Positions 50,884 to 59,478 of a DNA stretch of 64,000 nt are shown in pieces. The stretch is from Streptomyces minutiscleroticus (GTDB lineage Bacteria; Actinomycetota; Actinomycetes; Streptomycetales; Streptomycetaceae). The notes under the pieces are model-generated. The model was not told where the DNA came from. It searched no databases and saw nothing but the letters and a program-made list of their open reading frames with translations. Position 1 is the first letter of the stretch. Every line of letters starts with the position of its first letter. Made by a program: the position numbers and the translations under genes. The stretch spans positions 62,001 to 126,000 of the forward strand of contig NZ_BMVU01000012.1 in assembly GCF_014650875.1 (NCBI RefSeq), written 5' to 3'.

Positions 50884-51365
50884 GAGGACGAGCGTGCCAC
50901 AGCCTCGGCGTGCGTACTGCCCGGGCCCGCGGAGTTCTGCCGGGGGTGCGGCTTGGCGTGCTGCAGGACGGACGCCGTCTCCTTGACCGAGGCCGCGGTC
51001 TTCTGCGGGCCCTTGCCCTTCTTGGCCTTCTTCGCGAAGACCAGGCCGATGAGCGCGAGGAACCCGGCGACCAGGACGTTCGCGGCGAAGGAGAGCAGGA
51101 AGCAGACGGCGAGGTTCCAGTCGCTCCAGGTGCGGATGCCGTACGCCAGGGCGAAGCTGAGCATGGGCAGCGAGAAGATCAGCACCGCGCCGGCCGCGGA
51201 GAAGGCGCCACCGCTGACCGCGCCGCGCTTGACGTCCTGCTTGAGCTGCGCCTTCGCCAGCGCGATCTCGTCGTGCACCAGCGCGGACATCTCGGTCGTC
51301 GCCGAGGCGAACAACTGGCCGATGCTGCGTTCGGCGCCGACCGGGCTGCCGTCGGGTGCGCTCAT
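50880..51365 (-). CDS. Phage holin family / DUF1469 membrane protein
   Basis: The 161-residue protein has a helical N terminus (SIGQLFASATTEMSALVHDEIALAKAQLKQDVKRG, shown here as the actinobacterial holin superfamily III pattern EIALAKAEL). Two membrane helices follow near 55-77 and 88-112 (AAGAVLIFSLPMLSFALAYGI and LAVCFLLSFAANVLVAGFLAL), with a basic tail KKAKKGKGPQK. Despite the family name it is a chromosomal gene with no phage context. Coupling to the downstream hydrolase is by ATGA overlap. The function is unknown; a membrane scaffold role is possible. Confidence 0.88.
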   Translation of the reverse strand: MSAPDGSPVGAERSIGQLFASATTEMSALVHDEIALAKAQLKQDVKRGAVSGGAFSAAGAVLIFSLPMLSFALAYGIRTWSDWNLAVCFLLSFAANVLVAGFLALIGLVFAKKAKKGKGPQKTAASVKETASVLQHAKPHPRQNSAGPGSTHAEAVARSSS

Positions 51366-51466
51366 CGCGGTCTCCCTGCTCTCTGCGGACTGTGCCGCGG
51401 TGGGTCCGCGGGCGGCCCGCGGTACTGCCGCGGACTGCTGCGGACGTTATGGATGGACAGGTCAGA

Positions 51467-52867
51467 TCATGCCGGACTGTCGTGCTGGTCGCCTGCCCCG
51501 CCCATCACTTCGGCAAGCCTTCGATGCTCGGCGGCCTTCCGCTCGTGCATCTCGGCCATCCGCAGGTGGTACTCCGGGTCGTCCTGCTCGTACACGTCGG
51601 GGATGCCGTCCTGGTCCTCGTCGCGCTCCTCGGCCTCGCACAGCCGCCGGTACCGGTCGTTGCGGATCTTCAGCAGGACGGAGGACAGCACGGCCGCGAT
51701 CACGGAGCCGGTGAGGACGGCCGCCTTCACCTCGTCGGTCAGTGCGGCGTCCCCCTCGAAGGCGAGCTCGCCGATGAGCAGGGAGACCGTGAAGCCGATG
51801 CCCGCCAGCACGGCCACCGCGAAGACGTCGGCCCAGGCCAGCTCCTCGGACAGCGACGCACGGGTGAAGCGGGCCGTCAGCCAGGTGCCGCCGAGGATGC
51901 CGAGGGTCTTGCCGACGACGAGCCCGAGGACGACACCGAGGGTCTCCGGCCGGGAGAACACGTCGCCCAGTGCCCCGCCCGACAGTGAGACACCGGCGCT
52001 GAACAGTGCGAACAGCGGCACGGCGAGTCCGGCGGAGAGCGGGCGCACCAGGTGCTCGATGCGCTCCCCGGGGGAGGTGCGCTCGCCCTCGCGGGGGGTG
52101 CAGCGCAGCATGAGGCCCATCGCGACGCCGGCGATGGTGGCGTGGACGCCGCTGTTGTACATCAGCGCCCAGACCACCAGCGCCAGTGGCACGTACACGT
52201 ACCAGCCGCGGACCCCCGTCCTGAGCAGCACCCAGAAGACGGCGAGGCCGGCCACGGCGCCGCCCAGCGCCGCGAAGTCCAGGTCCGAGGTGAAGAAGAC
52301 CGCGATGATCAGGATGGCGAAGAGGTCGTCGACGACGGCGAGCGTGAGCAGAAAGGCGCGCAGCGCGGACGGCAGGGAGGTGCCGATCACCGCGAGGACG
52401 GCGAGCGCGAAGGCGATGTCGGTGGCGGTGGGCACGGCCCAGCCCGCGGTGGAGCCGCCACCGGCGACGTTGACCAGGGTGTAGACGAGCGCGGGCGCGG
52501 CCATGCCGCAGAGCGCCGCGATCACCGGCAGGGCCGCCGCCTTCGGGTCGCGCAGGTCGCCCGCGACCAGTTCGCGCTTGAGCTCGACGCCGGCGACGAA
52601 GAAGAAGACGGCCAGAAGTCCGTCGGCCGCCCAGTGCCCCACGGACAGGTCCAGGCCGAGCGCGGCGGGGCCGAGGTGGAAGTCGCGGACGCTCGCGTAG
52701 CCGTCGCGCAGACCGGGAACGTTGGCCAGGACCAGGGCCAGGACGGCGGCCGCCAGCAGGAGGACGCCGCCGACCGTCTCGGTGCGCAGCGCCTCGACGA
52801 CGCGGGTGCGCTCGGGCAGGGAGAGGCGGCCAAGGGCCTTGCGGGAGTCGGTGCGGGGTGCGGTCAC
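51467..52867 (-). CDS. nhaA: Na+/H+ antiporter NhaA
   Basis: The 466-residue protein has about twelve membrane helices with NhaA hallmarks: LSVGHWAADGLLAVFFFVAG, ELKRELVAGDLRDPK, WAVPTATDIAFALAVLAV with the TDI...F element, the Na+-binding pair of Asp in ALRAFLLTLAVVDDLFAI, and LFALFSAGVSL. It exchanges protons for Na+ at the inner membrane. After the last helix a cytoplasmic tail of about 70 residues carries DEDQDGIPD, a calcium-loop-like acidic motif, and a His-rich helix. The start at 52867 is a GTG. Confidence 0.95.
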   Translation of the reverse strand: MTAPRTDSRKALGRLSLPERTRVVEALRTETVGGVLLLAAAVLALVLANVPGLRDGYASVRDFHLGPAALGLDLSVGHWAADGLLAVFFFVAGVELKRELVAGDLRDPKAAALPVIAALCGMAAPALVYTLVNVAGGGSTAGWAVPTATDIAFALAVLAVIGTSLPSALRAFLLTLAVVDDLFAILIIAVFFTSDLDFAALGGAVAGLAVFWVLLRTGVRGWYVYVPLALVVWALMYNSGVHATIAGVAMGLMLRCTPREGERTSPGERIEHLVRPLSAGLAVPLFALFSAGVSLSGGALGDVFSRPETLGVVLGLVVGKTLGILGGTWLTARFTRASLSEELAWADVFAVAVLAGIGFTVSLLIGELAFEGDAALTDEVKAAVLTGSVIAAVLSSVLLKIRNDRYRRLCEAEERDEDQDGIPDVYEQDDPEYHLRMAEMHERKAAEHRRLAEVMGGAGDQHDSPA

Positions 52868-53017
52868 GGTGCGGACCTCCGGTCGGCGGGCAGGGCAGAA
52901 GACCTGCCGACCAGACTTCCCGGCGCACCTGATGTCGCGTGTCGCGTCGCTGACGCGCTCGTCATGCTACCCGCGCCCCCCGCGGGCACACCTGGCGCGA
53001 GCGGCGCACGACGCGGA

Positions 53018-53052
53018 AGGGGCACCCGGCGCATGCGCTGCCGGGTGCCCCT
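53018..53052 (-). terminator. Terminator of acs
   Basis: Thirteen-base perfect arms (AGGGGCACCCGGC and its complement) flank GCATGCGCT 45 bases downstream of the acs stop. Confidence 0.75.
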
Positions 53053-53097
53053 GGAGAGGCGCGGTCAATCCCTCGCGCACTCCTGTGGCCGAATGGC

Positions 53098-55053
53098 TCA
53101 GTCGTCGCTGGAGGTCGTCGGGAGCTTGGACTGGATGAGGTCCATGACCGTGGAGTCCGTCAGGGTGGTGACGTCCCCCAGCTCGCGGTTCTCGGCGACG
53201 TCGCGCAGCAGACGGCGCATGATCTTGCCGGAGCGGGTCTTGGGCAGCTCGGCCACCGGCAGGATCCGCTTGGGCTTGGCGATCGGGCCGAGGGAGGTGC
53301 CGACGTGGTTGCGCAGCTCGGCGACCAGGTCCTCGGTCTCCGCGGCCGAGCCGCGCAGGATCACGAAGGCGACGATGGCCTGGCCGGTGGTCTCGTCCGC
53401 GGCGCCGACGACCGCCGCCTCGGCGACCGAGGGGTGCGAGACGAGCGCCGACTCGACCTCGGTGGTGGAGATGTTGTGCCCGGACACGAGCATCACGTCG
53501 TCCACCCGGCCGAGCAGCCAGATGTCGCCGTCCTCGTCCTTCTTGGCGCCGTCGCCCGCGAAGTACCTGCCCTCGAAGCGCGACCAGTAGGTGTCGATGA
53601 ACCGCTGGTCGTCGCCCCAGATGGTGCGCAGCATCGACGGCCACGGCTCGGTGAGGACCAGGTAGCCGCCCCCGCCGTTCGGGACCTCATGGGCCTCGTC
53701 GTCGACGACGGTGGCCGAGATGCCCGGCAGCGGGCGCTGGGCGGAGCCCGGCTTTGCCTCGGTGACGCCCGGCAGCGGCGAGATCATCATCGCGCCGGTC
53801 TCGGTCTGCCACCAGGTGTCCACGACCGGGGTGCGGTCGGCGCCGATGTGCTTGCGGTACCAGACCCACGCCTCGGGGTTGATCGGCTCGCCGACCGAGC
53901 CCAGGACGCGCAGCGACGACAGGTCGAACTTGGCGGGGATGTCGTCGCCCCACTTCATGAACGTGCGGATCGCGGTGGGCGCCGTGTAGAGGATCGTGAC
54001 GCCGTACTTCTGCACGATCTCCCAGAAGCGGCCCTGGTGCGGGGTGTCCGGCGTGCCCTCGTACATGACCTGCGTCGCGCCGTTGGCCAGCGGTCCGTAG
54101 GTGATGTACGAGTGCCCGGTGACCCAGCCGATGTCGGCGGTGCACCAGTAGACGTCGGTCTCCGGCTTCAGGTCGAACACCGCGTGGTGGGTGTACGCGG
54201 TCTGGGTGAGGTAGCCGCCGGAGGTGTGCAGGATGCCCTTGGGCTTCCCGGTGGTGCCGGACGTGTACAGGATGAACAGCGGGTGCTCGGCGTCGAACGC
54301 CTCGGGCGTGTGCTCCGCGGACTGCCGCCCGGTGATCTCGTGCCACCAGACGTCGCGGCCCTCGGTCCACGCGACGTCCTGGCCGGTGCGGCGGACCACC
54401 AGGACGTTGCGGACGCCCTCGGTGCGGGTGAGCGCCTCGTCGACGGCGGGCTTGAGGGCGGAGGGCTTGCCGCGCCGGTAGCCGCCGTCGGAGGTGATGA
54501 CCACCTTGGCGTCGGCGTCCTTGATGCGGGTGGCGATGGCGTCGGCCGAGAAGCCGCCGAAGACCACGGAGTGCGCGGCGCCGATACGGGCGCACGCGAG
54601 CATCGCGACGACCGCCTCGGGGATCATCGGCAGGTAGACGGCGACCCGGTCGCCCTTCTGGACGCCCAGTTCGGTCAGGGCGTTCGCGGCGCGCGAGACC
54701 TCGTCCTTGAGCTGGGCGTAGGTGATGGTGCGGCCGTCGCCGGGCTCGCCCTCGAAGTGGATGGCGACGCGCTCGCCGTGCCCGGCCTCGACGTGCCGGT
54801 CCACGCAGTTGTACGCCACGTTGAGCCTGCCGTCCTTGAACCACTTCGCGAACGGCGGGTTCGACCAGTCCAGGGTCTCGGTCGGCTCGGTCTCCCAGGT
54901 CAGCCGGCGGGCCTGCTCGGCCCAGAAGCCGAGCCTGTCAGCCTTGGCCCGTTCGTACGCCTCCGCGGTGACGTTGGCGTTCGCGGCCAGGTCGGCGGGC
55001 GGCGCGAACCTACGCTCTTCTCGAAGCAGGTTGGCCAAGGATTCGTTGCTCAC
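53098..55053 (-). CDS. acs: Acetyl-CoA synthetase (AMP-forming)
   Basis: The 651-residue enzyme activates acetate to acetyl-CoA through acetyl-AMP. Motifs in order are the P-loop YTSGTTGKPKGILH, WCTADIGWVTGHSY (acyl pocket), VDTWWQTETGAMMI, GRVDDVMLVSGHNISTTEVE, and the C-terminal LPKTRSGKIMRRLLR. The Lys in SGK is the residue acetylated to switch the enzyme off in other bacteria. Length equals the family norm. The GTG at 55053 is chosen because AAAGGGAGA lies seven bases upstream. A Crp-type site at 55082-55095 suggests cAMP-linked control, as known for acs elsewhere. Confidence 0.98.
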   Translation of the reverse strand: MSNESLANLLREERRFAPPADLAANANVTAEAYERAKADRLGFWAEQARRLTWETEPTETLDWSNPPFAKWFKDGRLNVAYNCVDRHVEAGHGERVAIHFEGEPGDGRTITYAQLKDEVSRAANALTELGVQKGDRVAVYLPMIPEAVVAMLACARIGAAHSVVFGGFSADAIATRIKDADAKVVITSDGGYRRGKPSALKPAVDEALTRTEGVRNVLVVRRTGQDVAWTEGRDVWWHEITGRQSAEHTPEAFDAEHPLFILYTSGTTGKPKGILHTSGGYLTQTAYTHHAVFDLKPETDVYWCTADIGWVTGHSYITYGPLANGATQVMYEGTPDTPHQGRFWEIVQKYGVTILYTAPTAIRTFMKWGDDIPAKFDLSSLRVLGSVGEPINPEAWVWYRKHIGADRTPVVDTWWQTETGAMMISPLPGVTEAKPGSAQRPLPGISATVVDDEAHEVPNGGGGYLVLTEPWPSMLRTIWGDDQRFIDTYWSRFEGRYFAGDGAKKDEDGDIWLLGRVDDVMLVSGHNISTTEVESALVSHPSVAEAAVVGAADETTGQAIVAFVILRGSAAETEDLVAELRNHVGTSLGPIAKPKRILPVAELPKTRSGKIMRRLLRDVAENRELGDVTTLTDSTVMDLIQSKLPTTSSDD

Positions 55054-55081
55054 GACATCTCCCTTTCCCAGGGTGTCCGTT

Positions 55082-55095
55082 GTGTCCCGGGCCAC
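55082..55095. promoter_or_regulatory. Crp-type site upstream of acs
   Basis: GTGTCCCGGGCCAC fits GTG-N6-GNCAC on both strands and ends 29 bases before the acs start. Confidence 0.45.
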
Positions 55096-55253
55096 AGCTC
55101 ATCAGACGGAACCCCTGATGACAAGGGTCGGCCGACAAGTGGTTTAGACCTGTCGGACGTGCTGGCGGACCGGGGCCATACGTTCCCACGGACGTGGAGG
55201 GCGTCCGGTTCAGACACACCGGCCGTCCGCCACGGCGGGTGCCCCGCACCGCA

Positions 55254-55386
55254 TGTCGCGCACCACGTGCCGCGTACCGCAGCCGTGCACAGCGTGTCGC
55301 GTACCGCATGCCGTGCCCAGCAGCGTGTCGCGTACCGCATGCCGTGCCCAGCAGCATGTCGCGCACCGCATGCCGTGCGCCCGGCT
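55254..55386. repeat. 31-bp tandem repeats between acs and the SulP-carbonic anhydrase gene
   Basis: Full units beginning TGTCGCGTACCGCATGCCG start at 55295, 55326 and 55357, a 31-bp period. A unit shortened by 4 bases is at 55268 and a partial at 55254. Each unit contains CGCATGCCG. No gene is credible in the 55054-55429 gap. Confidence 0.92.
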
Positions 55387-55429
55387 CCCGCGTGGGGCGG
55401 CCGGGCGCACGGGCGCGGAGGGGGCGGCG

Positions 55430-57769
55430 TCAGACGGGCGACCCGGGCCGGGCCGTCGCGGCGACCCGGTCGAACACCCCGCTCTCCGGGTCGGCGTCCG
55501 AGAGCAGGTACGCCTGGGCCTCGCCGACGTCGAAGTACATGCCGTGCAGTTCCAGCGACCCCTGACGCAGGGCCCGCTCGACGGACCCGTGGGACCGCAG
55601 GTGCTCCAGCTGCTGCATGACATTGGCCAGGGACAGCCGCTCCACGGCGTCGGCGGACTCCCGTCCGGCGATGTGCGGCGCGGACCCGTCCTCGGCGGCC
55701 ACCCGCTCCAGACTGGGCCGTCCGTGCCGCAGCCACCGCCTCAGCGGCGACGGGGAGCCGTCCGCGTCCATGGTCAGCAGCGCCTGCATCGCCCCGCAGC
55801 CGGAGTGCCCGCACACCGTGACGGACCGCACCCGCAGCACGTCCACGGCGTACTCGATCGCGGCCGCCACCGAGTCGTCCCCGCCCTCCTCGCCGGGCAG
55901 CGGTACGAGGTTGCCCACGTTCCGCACGACGAAGAGGTCGCCGGGACCGCTCGATGTGATCATCGAGGTGACGAGGCGTGAGTCGGCGCAGGTGAGGAAG
56001 AGCTGCACGGGCTTCTGCCCCTCGCGCGCCAGGCGGGCCAGCTCGCCGCGCATCAGCGGCGCGGTGTTCCGCTGGAACGCGCTGATGCCGTCGGCCAGCC
56101 GGTGCCTGCTCGGCCGCGCGTCCGGCGGCGCCGTGGGCGGGCTCTCGCAGTGGTGGTTGCGCCAGGGCGTCCAGGGGCGGCAGCGGCAGGGCGAGCCGCT
56201 CGCGGTCTCTGCGATGCGCGTCCCGGTCCGCCCGGTGATCCCGACCCGGCCGCCCTGCGCCGTGTGCGCGTTCTGCCAGTCGTGCAGCGCCTCGTACGCC
56301 GCGTGGTCCATGAAGGAGCCGTCCAGCTCCACGACGGCCTCGGCCCCGCGGGGCACGGCGTGCAGCGCCCGGCTGAGCCGCGGCACGGCGAGGAAGGTCA
56401 GCTGTCCTCTGACGCGTACGTGATGGACCCCCTCCTTCTCCTCGTGCGTGATCCGGGTGCGGGTGAGGCGGTGCAGGGCGACGCCGACGGCCACGGCGAC
56501 GCCCAGCGCGACGCCCTCCAGCACCCCGAAGAGCACGACGCCGAACGTGGTGACGACGTACACCAGCACCTCGCGGTGGCGGGTGACCGTGCGGATGTGG
56601 TTCAGGGACACCATCTGGATGCCGACGGACATCACCAGGGCGGCGAGCGCGGCGAGCGGGATCAGCTCCAGGGCGGGGACCAGGAGCAGCGTGGCCGCCA
56701 CTACCCAAACGCCGTGCAGCATCGTGGAGTTCCGGCTCTCGGCGCCCGCGTGCACGTTCGCCGTGCTGCGTACGGCGACGCCGGCGACCGGCAGCCCGCC
56801 GAGCGCGCCGGAGACGATGTTCGCGGAGCCCTGGCCCAGCAGCTCCCGGTCGAGGTCGGAGCGCGTGGCCCCGGCGGGCGGCGGGCCCGGGCGCCGCGCC
56901 ACCAGTTTGTCCACGGCGACGGCGCCGAGCAGCGACTGCACGCTGCACACCAGGGTGGTGGTCAGCACCGCGGCGACGATGCCGGTCACCGGTCCCTCGG
57001 GCAGCCCGGCCAGTGCGTGGCTGTGCCAGGAGGGCAGGTCGACCCGGGGCAGCGTGAGCCCGGCGAACGAGGCGACCGCGGTGGCGGCGGCGACCGCGAC
57101 CAGGGCGGCCGGAAGCTTGCGCAGCAACTGTCCGGCCCGCCCGGGCAGCCGGGGCCAGGCGAACAGCACCGCGAGCGTGAGCGCGCTCGTCGACACCGCG
57201 GCCGGCCGGAGGTCCGCCAGCTGGGCGGGGAGCGCGAGCAGGTTGTCGACGACGGCGCTCTGCGGGGTGCCGCCGAGGACGATGTGCAGCTGGGCCACGG
57301 CGATGGTGACGCCGATGCCGGCCAGCATGCCGTGCACGATGGCGGGGCTGACGGCGAGCGCGGTACGGGCCACGCGCAGGCAGCCCAGGCCCAGCTGGGC
57401 GAGGCCGGCGAGCACGGTGATGGCGCAGGTGGTCCGCCATCCGTACTGGTGGATGAGGTCGGCGGTGACGACGGTGAGCCCGGCGGCGGGACCGCTCACC
57501 TGGAGCGGGGCGCCGCCGAGGAGTCCGGCGACGAGGCCGCCGACGGCCGCGGCGACGAGGCCCGCCTGGAGCGGGGCGCCGGTGGCGAGGGCGATGCCGA
57601 GGGACAGGGGCAGGGCGATCAGGAAGACGGCGACGGACGCCGACAGATCGGCTCCCGACACGCGGAACGGGCGGAACCGGCGGAACCGGGACCGCGGCGG
57701 GCTGTGCGGCGGATGGGTGCGCTCCGTCCGAGGTGAGTCGGCGGTGCGGGCGGGGACGCAGGCGGACAT
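55430..57769 (-). CDS. SulP transporter-STAS-beta-carbonic anhydrase fusion
   Basis: The 779-residue protein has a SulP anion-transporter core (about 40-410, some ten or more helices; signatures GAPLQAGLVAAAVGGLVAGLLGG and VSGPAAGLTVVTADLI). A short STAS domain follows (about 430-505: RGQLTFLAVPRLSRAL, VVELDGSFMDHAAYEAL). It ends in a beta-carbonic anhydrase (about 555-779) with zinc ligands C594, H655 and C658, and the CADSR pair D596/R598. It may import bicarbonate or sulfate and interconvert CO2 and bicarbonate at the membrane. M. tuberculosis Rv3273 has the same architecture. The ATG has GGAGGAGAC eight bases upstream. Confidence 0.94.
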   Translation of the reverse strand: MSACVPARTADSPRTERTHPPHSPPRSRFRRFRPFRVSGADLSASVAVFLIALPLSLGIALATGAPLQAGLVAAAVGGLVAGLLGGAPLQVSGPAAGLTVVTADLIHQYGWRTTCAITVLAGLAQLGLGCLRVARTALAVSPAIVHGMLAGIGVTIAVAQLHIVLGGTPQSAVVDNLLALPAQLADLRPAAVSTSALTLAVLFAWPRLPGRAGQLLRKLPAALVAVAAATAVASFAGLTLPRVDLPSWHSHALAGLPEGPVTGIVAAVLTTTLVCSVQSLLGAVAVDKLVARRPGPPPAGATRSDLDRELLGQGSANIVSGALGGLPVAGVAVRSTANVHAGAESRNSTMLHGVWVVAATLLLVPALELIPLAALAALVMSVGIQMVSLNHIRTVTRHREVLVYVVTTFGVVLFGVLEGVALGVAVAVGVALHRLTRTRITHEEKEGVHHVRVRGQLTFLAVPRLSRALHAVPRGAEAVVELDGSFMDHAAYEALHDWQNAHTAQGGRVGITGRTGTRIAETASGSPCRCRPWTPWRNHHCESPPTAPPDARPSRHRLADGISAFQRNTAPLMRGELARLAREGQKPVQLFLTCADSRLVTSMITSSGPGDLFVVRNVGNLVPLPGEEGGDDSVAAAIEYAVDVLRVRSVTVCGHSGCGAMQALLTMDADGSPSPLRRWLRHGRPSLERVAAEDGSAPHIAGRESADAVERLSLANVMQQLEHLRSHGSVERALRQGSLELHGMYFDVGEAQAYLLSDADPESGVFDRVAATARPGSPV

Positions 57770-58145
57770 TCTTTCCCGTCTCCTCCGGGGCGGCGCGGTC
57801 GCGGAACGAAGTGGCCCCCGCCGGTCGGCGGGGGTGGGTCGCGGCCGTGGGTCACGGCGTGCAGCGGCGGGATCATCAACAGTCGGTAAATGGACCGTAA
57901 TGCAGAGTAAAGGGTTTGTCTCAAAAATCCGGGCAAATGGTGCAATTGTCCACTCGGACGAGTGAATAAGTATGTCGATCGGCTTGTCGGAACCTCTCCT
58001 TCCGGGGTGTGTGCGACCGTGACGGCGCTGCCCGGTATGCCCTGGTTTCCAGGAGCCCTCGCGAGGGTGTCCCGCTCTCGTGCCGGACTCTCGGCGAAGC
58101 CCGGCACCGGCCCTGCTCCGACTCGAAGGAAGAAGGTGGGCGGAG
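57770..58145. other. Divergent promoter region, SulP fusion and lipoprotein
   Basis: The 376-base gap has a low-GC core at 57860-57975 and no gene. It includes the perfect inverted repeat CACTCG-GA-CGAGTG at 57952-57965, a likely operator, and a near-match DnaA 9-mer TTGTCCACT overlapping it. Confidence 0.5.
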
Positions 58146-59432
58146 ATGGCCGCCACCCAGAGGATCGCCGCGGGCGTCACGGTCGCCGCCGTCTGCGCCG
58201 CGGCACTCGCCGGCTGCGCGTCCGAGGACGGCGACGCCCGGCGAGGCGCGCACGGCTCGAAGGAAGGGGCGCACGGTGTCCGGCAGCCCGGGGCGGCCGC
58301 GCCGGGAAGCGTGATGCGGCCGATCGGCGACGGGTCCACGGCGTACACCGGGGCCCAGCCGCACCAGCCGCGGGCCGAGCGCCTGAAACCCGGCCAAAGA
58401 CCCCCGCAGTTCGTGGTGTTCTCCTGGGACGGCGCCGGCGAGGACGGCCAGAAGCTGTTCTCCCGCTTCCGCAAGGTCGCCAGGGAGAACAGGGCGGCGA
58501 TGACGTTCTTCCTCAGCGGCGTGTACATGCTGCCGGAGGAGAAGCGCGAGCTCTACCGGCCGCCGGGGCACGCGCGGGGCAGCTCCGACATCGGTTTCAA
58601 CGACGAGCGGGGCATCCGCGCCACCGTCGGGCAGCTGCGCAAGGCGTGGCTGGAGGGCAACGAGATCGGCACCCACTTCAACGGACACTTCTGCGGCGAG
58701 GGCGGCGGCGGTGAGTGGTCGGTCGAGGACTGGAAGGACGAGATCGCCCAGGCGAAGTCCTTCGTGAAGGAGTGGAGGACCAACACGGGCCTGGAGAAGG
58801 TCTCCCCGCTCCCCTTCGACTACGACAAGGAGCTCGTCGGCGGCCGCACGCCCTGCCTGGAGGGGCGGAAGAACTTCGTGCGGGCCGCCCGGCAGCTGGG
58901 CTTCCGCTACGACACCAGCGGCGTCGACGAGCAGGTCTGGCCGGAGAAGAAGAAGGGCCTGTGGGACCTGTCGATGCAGCTCGTCCCGGTTCCGGACCGC
59001 GACTTCGAGACGCTCACCATGGACTACAACTTCATGGTCAACCAGTCCGGCACCACGACCCAGGGCGACCCGGACCGGCACGAGTACTGGGGCGACCAGA
59101 TGCGCGACGGCCTGCTGAAGGGGTTCAAGCGCGCGTACAGGGGCAACCGCGCCCCGTTGATCATCGGCAATCACTTCGAGTCCTGGAACGGCGGCGCCTA
59201 CATGAGGGCCGTGGAGGAGACCGTCGAACGCGTCTGCACCAAGCCCGAGGTGCGCTGCGTCTCCTTCCGCCAGCTCGCCGACTGGCTCGACGCGCAGGAC
59301 CCGAGGACGCTGGACAAGCTGCGCACCCTGAAGGTGGGCGAGTCCCCCCGCAAGGGCTGGGGCTCCTTCCTGTCGGGCAGACCTGCCCCGGCCCCGAAGG
59401 GCGTCCCGGGCGCCCCGGCGGCGAAGAAGTAG
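58146..59432 (+). CDS. Lipoprotein with polysaccharide deacetylase-like domain
   Basis: The 428-residue protein has a signal peptide with lipobox LAGC (lipidated C24), then a polar linker. A NodB-like barrel follows: VVFSWDGAGEDGQKLF (metal-binding Asp region), AAMTFFLSGVYMLP, EGNEIGTHFNGHFCG (HxxxH ligands) and a late NHFESWNGGAYMRA. Canonical deacetylases have TFDDG; here the first motif is SWDGAGE, so the catalysis may differ. It is exported and membrane-anchored, probably acting on cell-wall or surface glycan. The ATG follows GGTGGGCGGAG. The 3' end converges on the CooC-like gene with a 46-base gap. Confidence 0.9.
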   Translation: MAATQRIAAGVTVAAVCAAALAGCASEDGDARRGAHGSKEGAHGVRQPGAAAPGSVMRPIGDGSTAYTGAQPHQPRAERLKPGQRPPQFVVFSWDGAGEDGQKLFSRFRKVARENRAAMTFFLSGVYMLPEEKRELYRPPGHARGSSDIGFNDERGIRATVGQLRKAWLEGNEIGTHFNGHFCGEGGGGEWSVEDWKDEIAQAKSFVKEWRTNTGLEKVSPLPFDYDKELVGGRTPCLEGRKNFVRAARQLGFRYDTSGVDEQVWPEKKKGLWDLSMQLVPVPDRDFETLTMDYNFMVNQSGTTTQGDPDRHEYWGDQMRDGLLKGFKRAYRGNRAPLIIGNHFESWNGGAYMRAVEETVERVCTKPEVRCVSFRQLADWLDAQDPRTLDKLRTLKVGESPRKGWGSFLSGRPAPAPKGVPGAPAAKK

Positions 59433-59478
59433 CGAGCGCCGACCGGGAGCGGCGGGACGCCCGGGACCGGGCGGCGGC

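Noticed and set aside
50880..51365. Prophage remnant because of the holin-like gene
   Set aside because: No other phage gene is nearby; the family is a standard chromosomal actinobacterial membrane protein.
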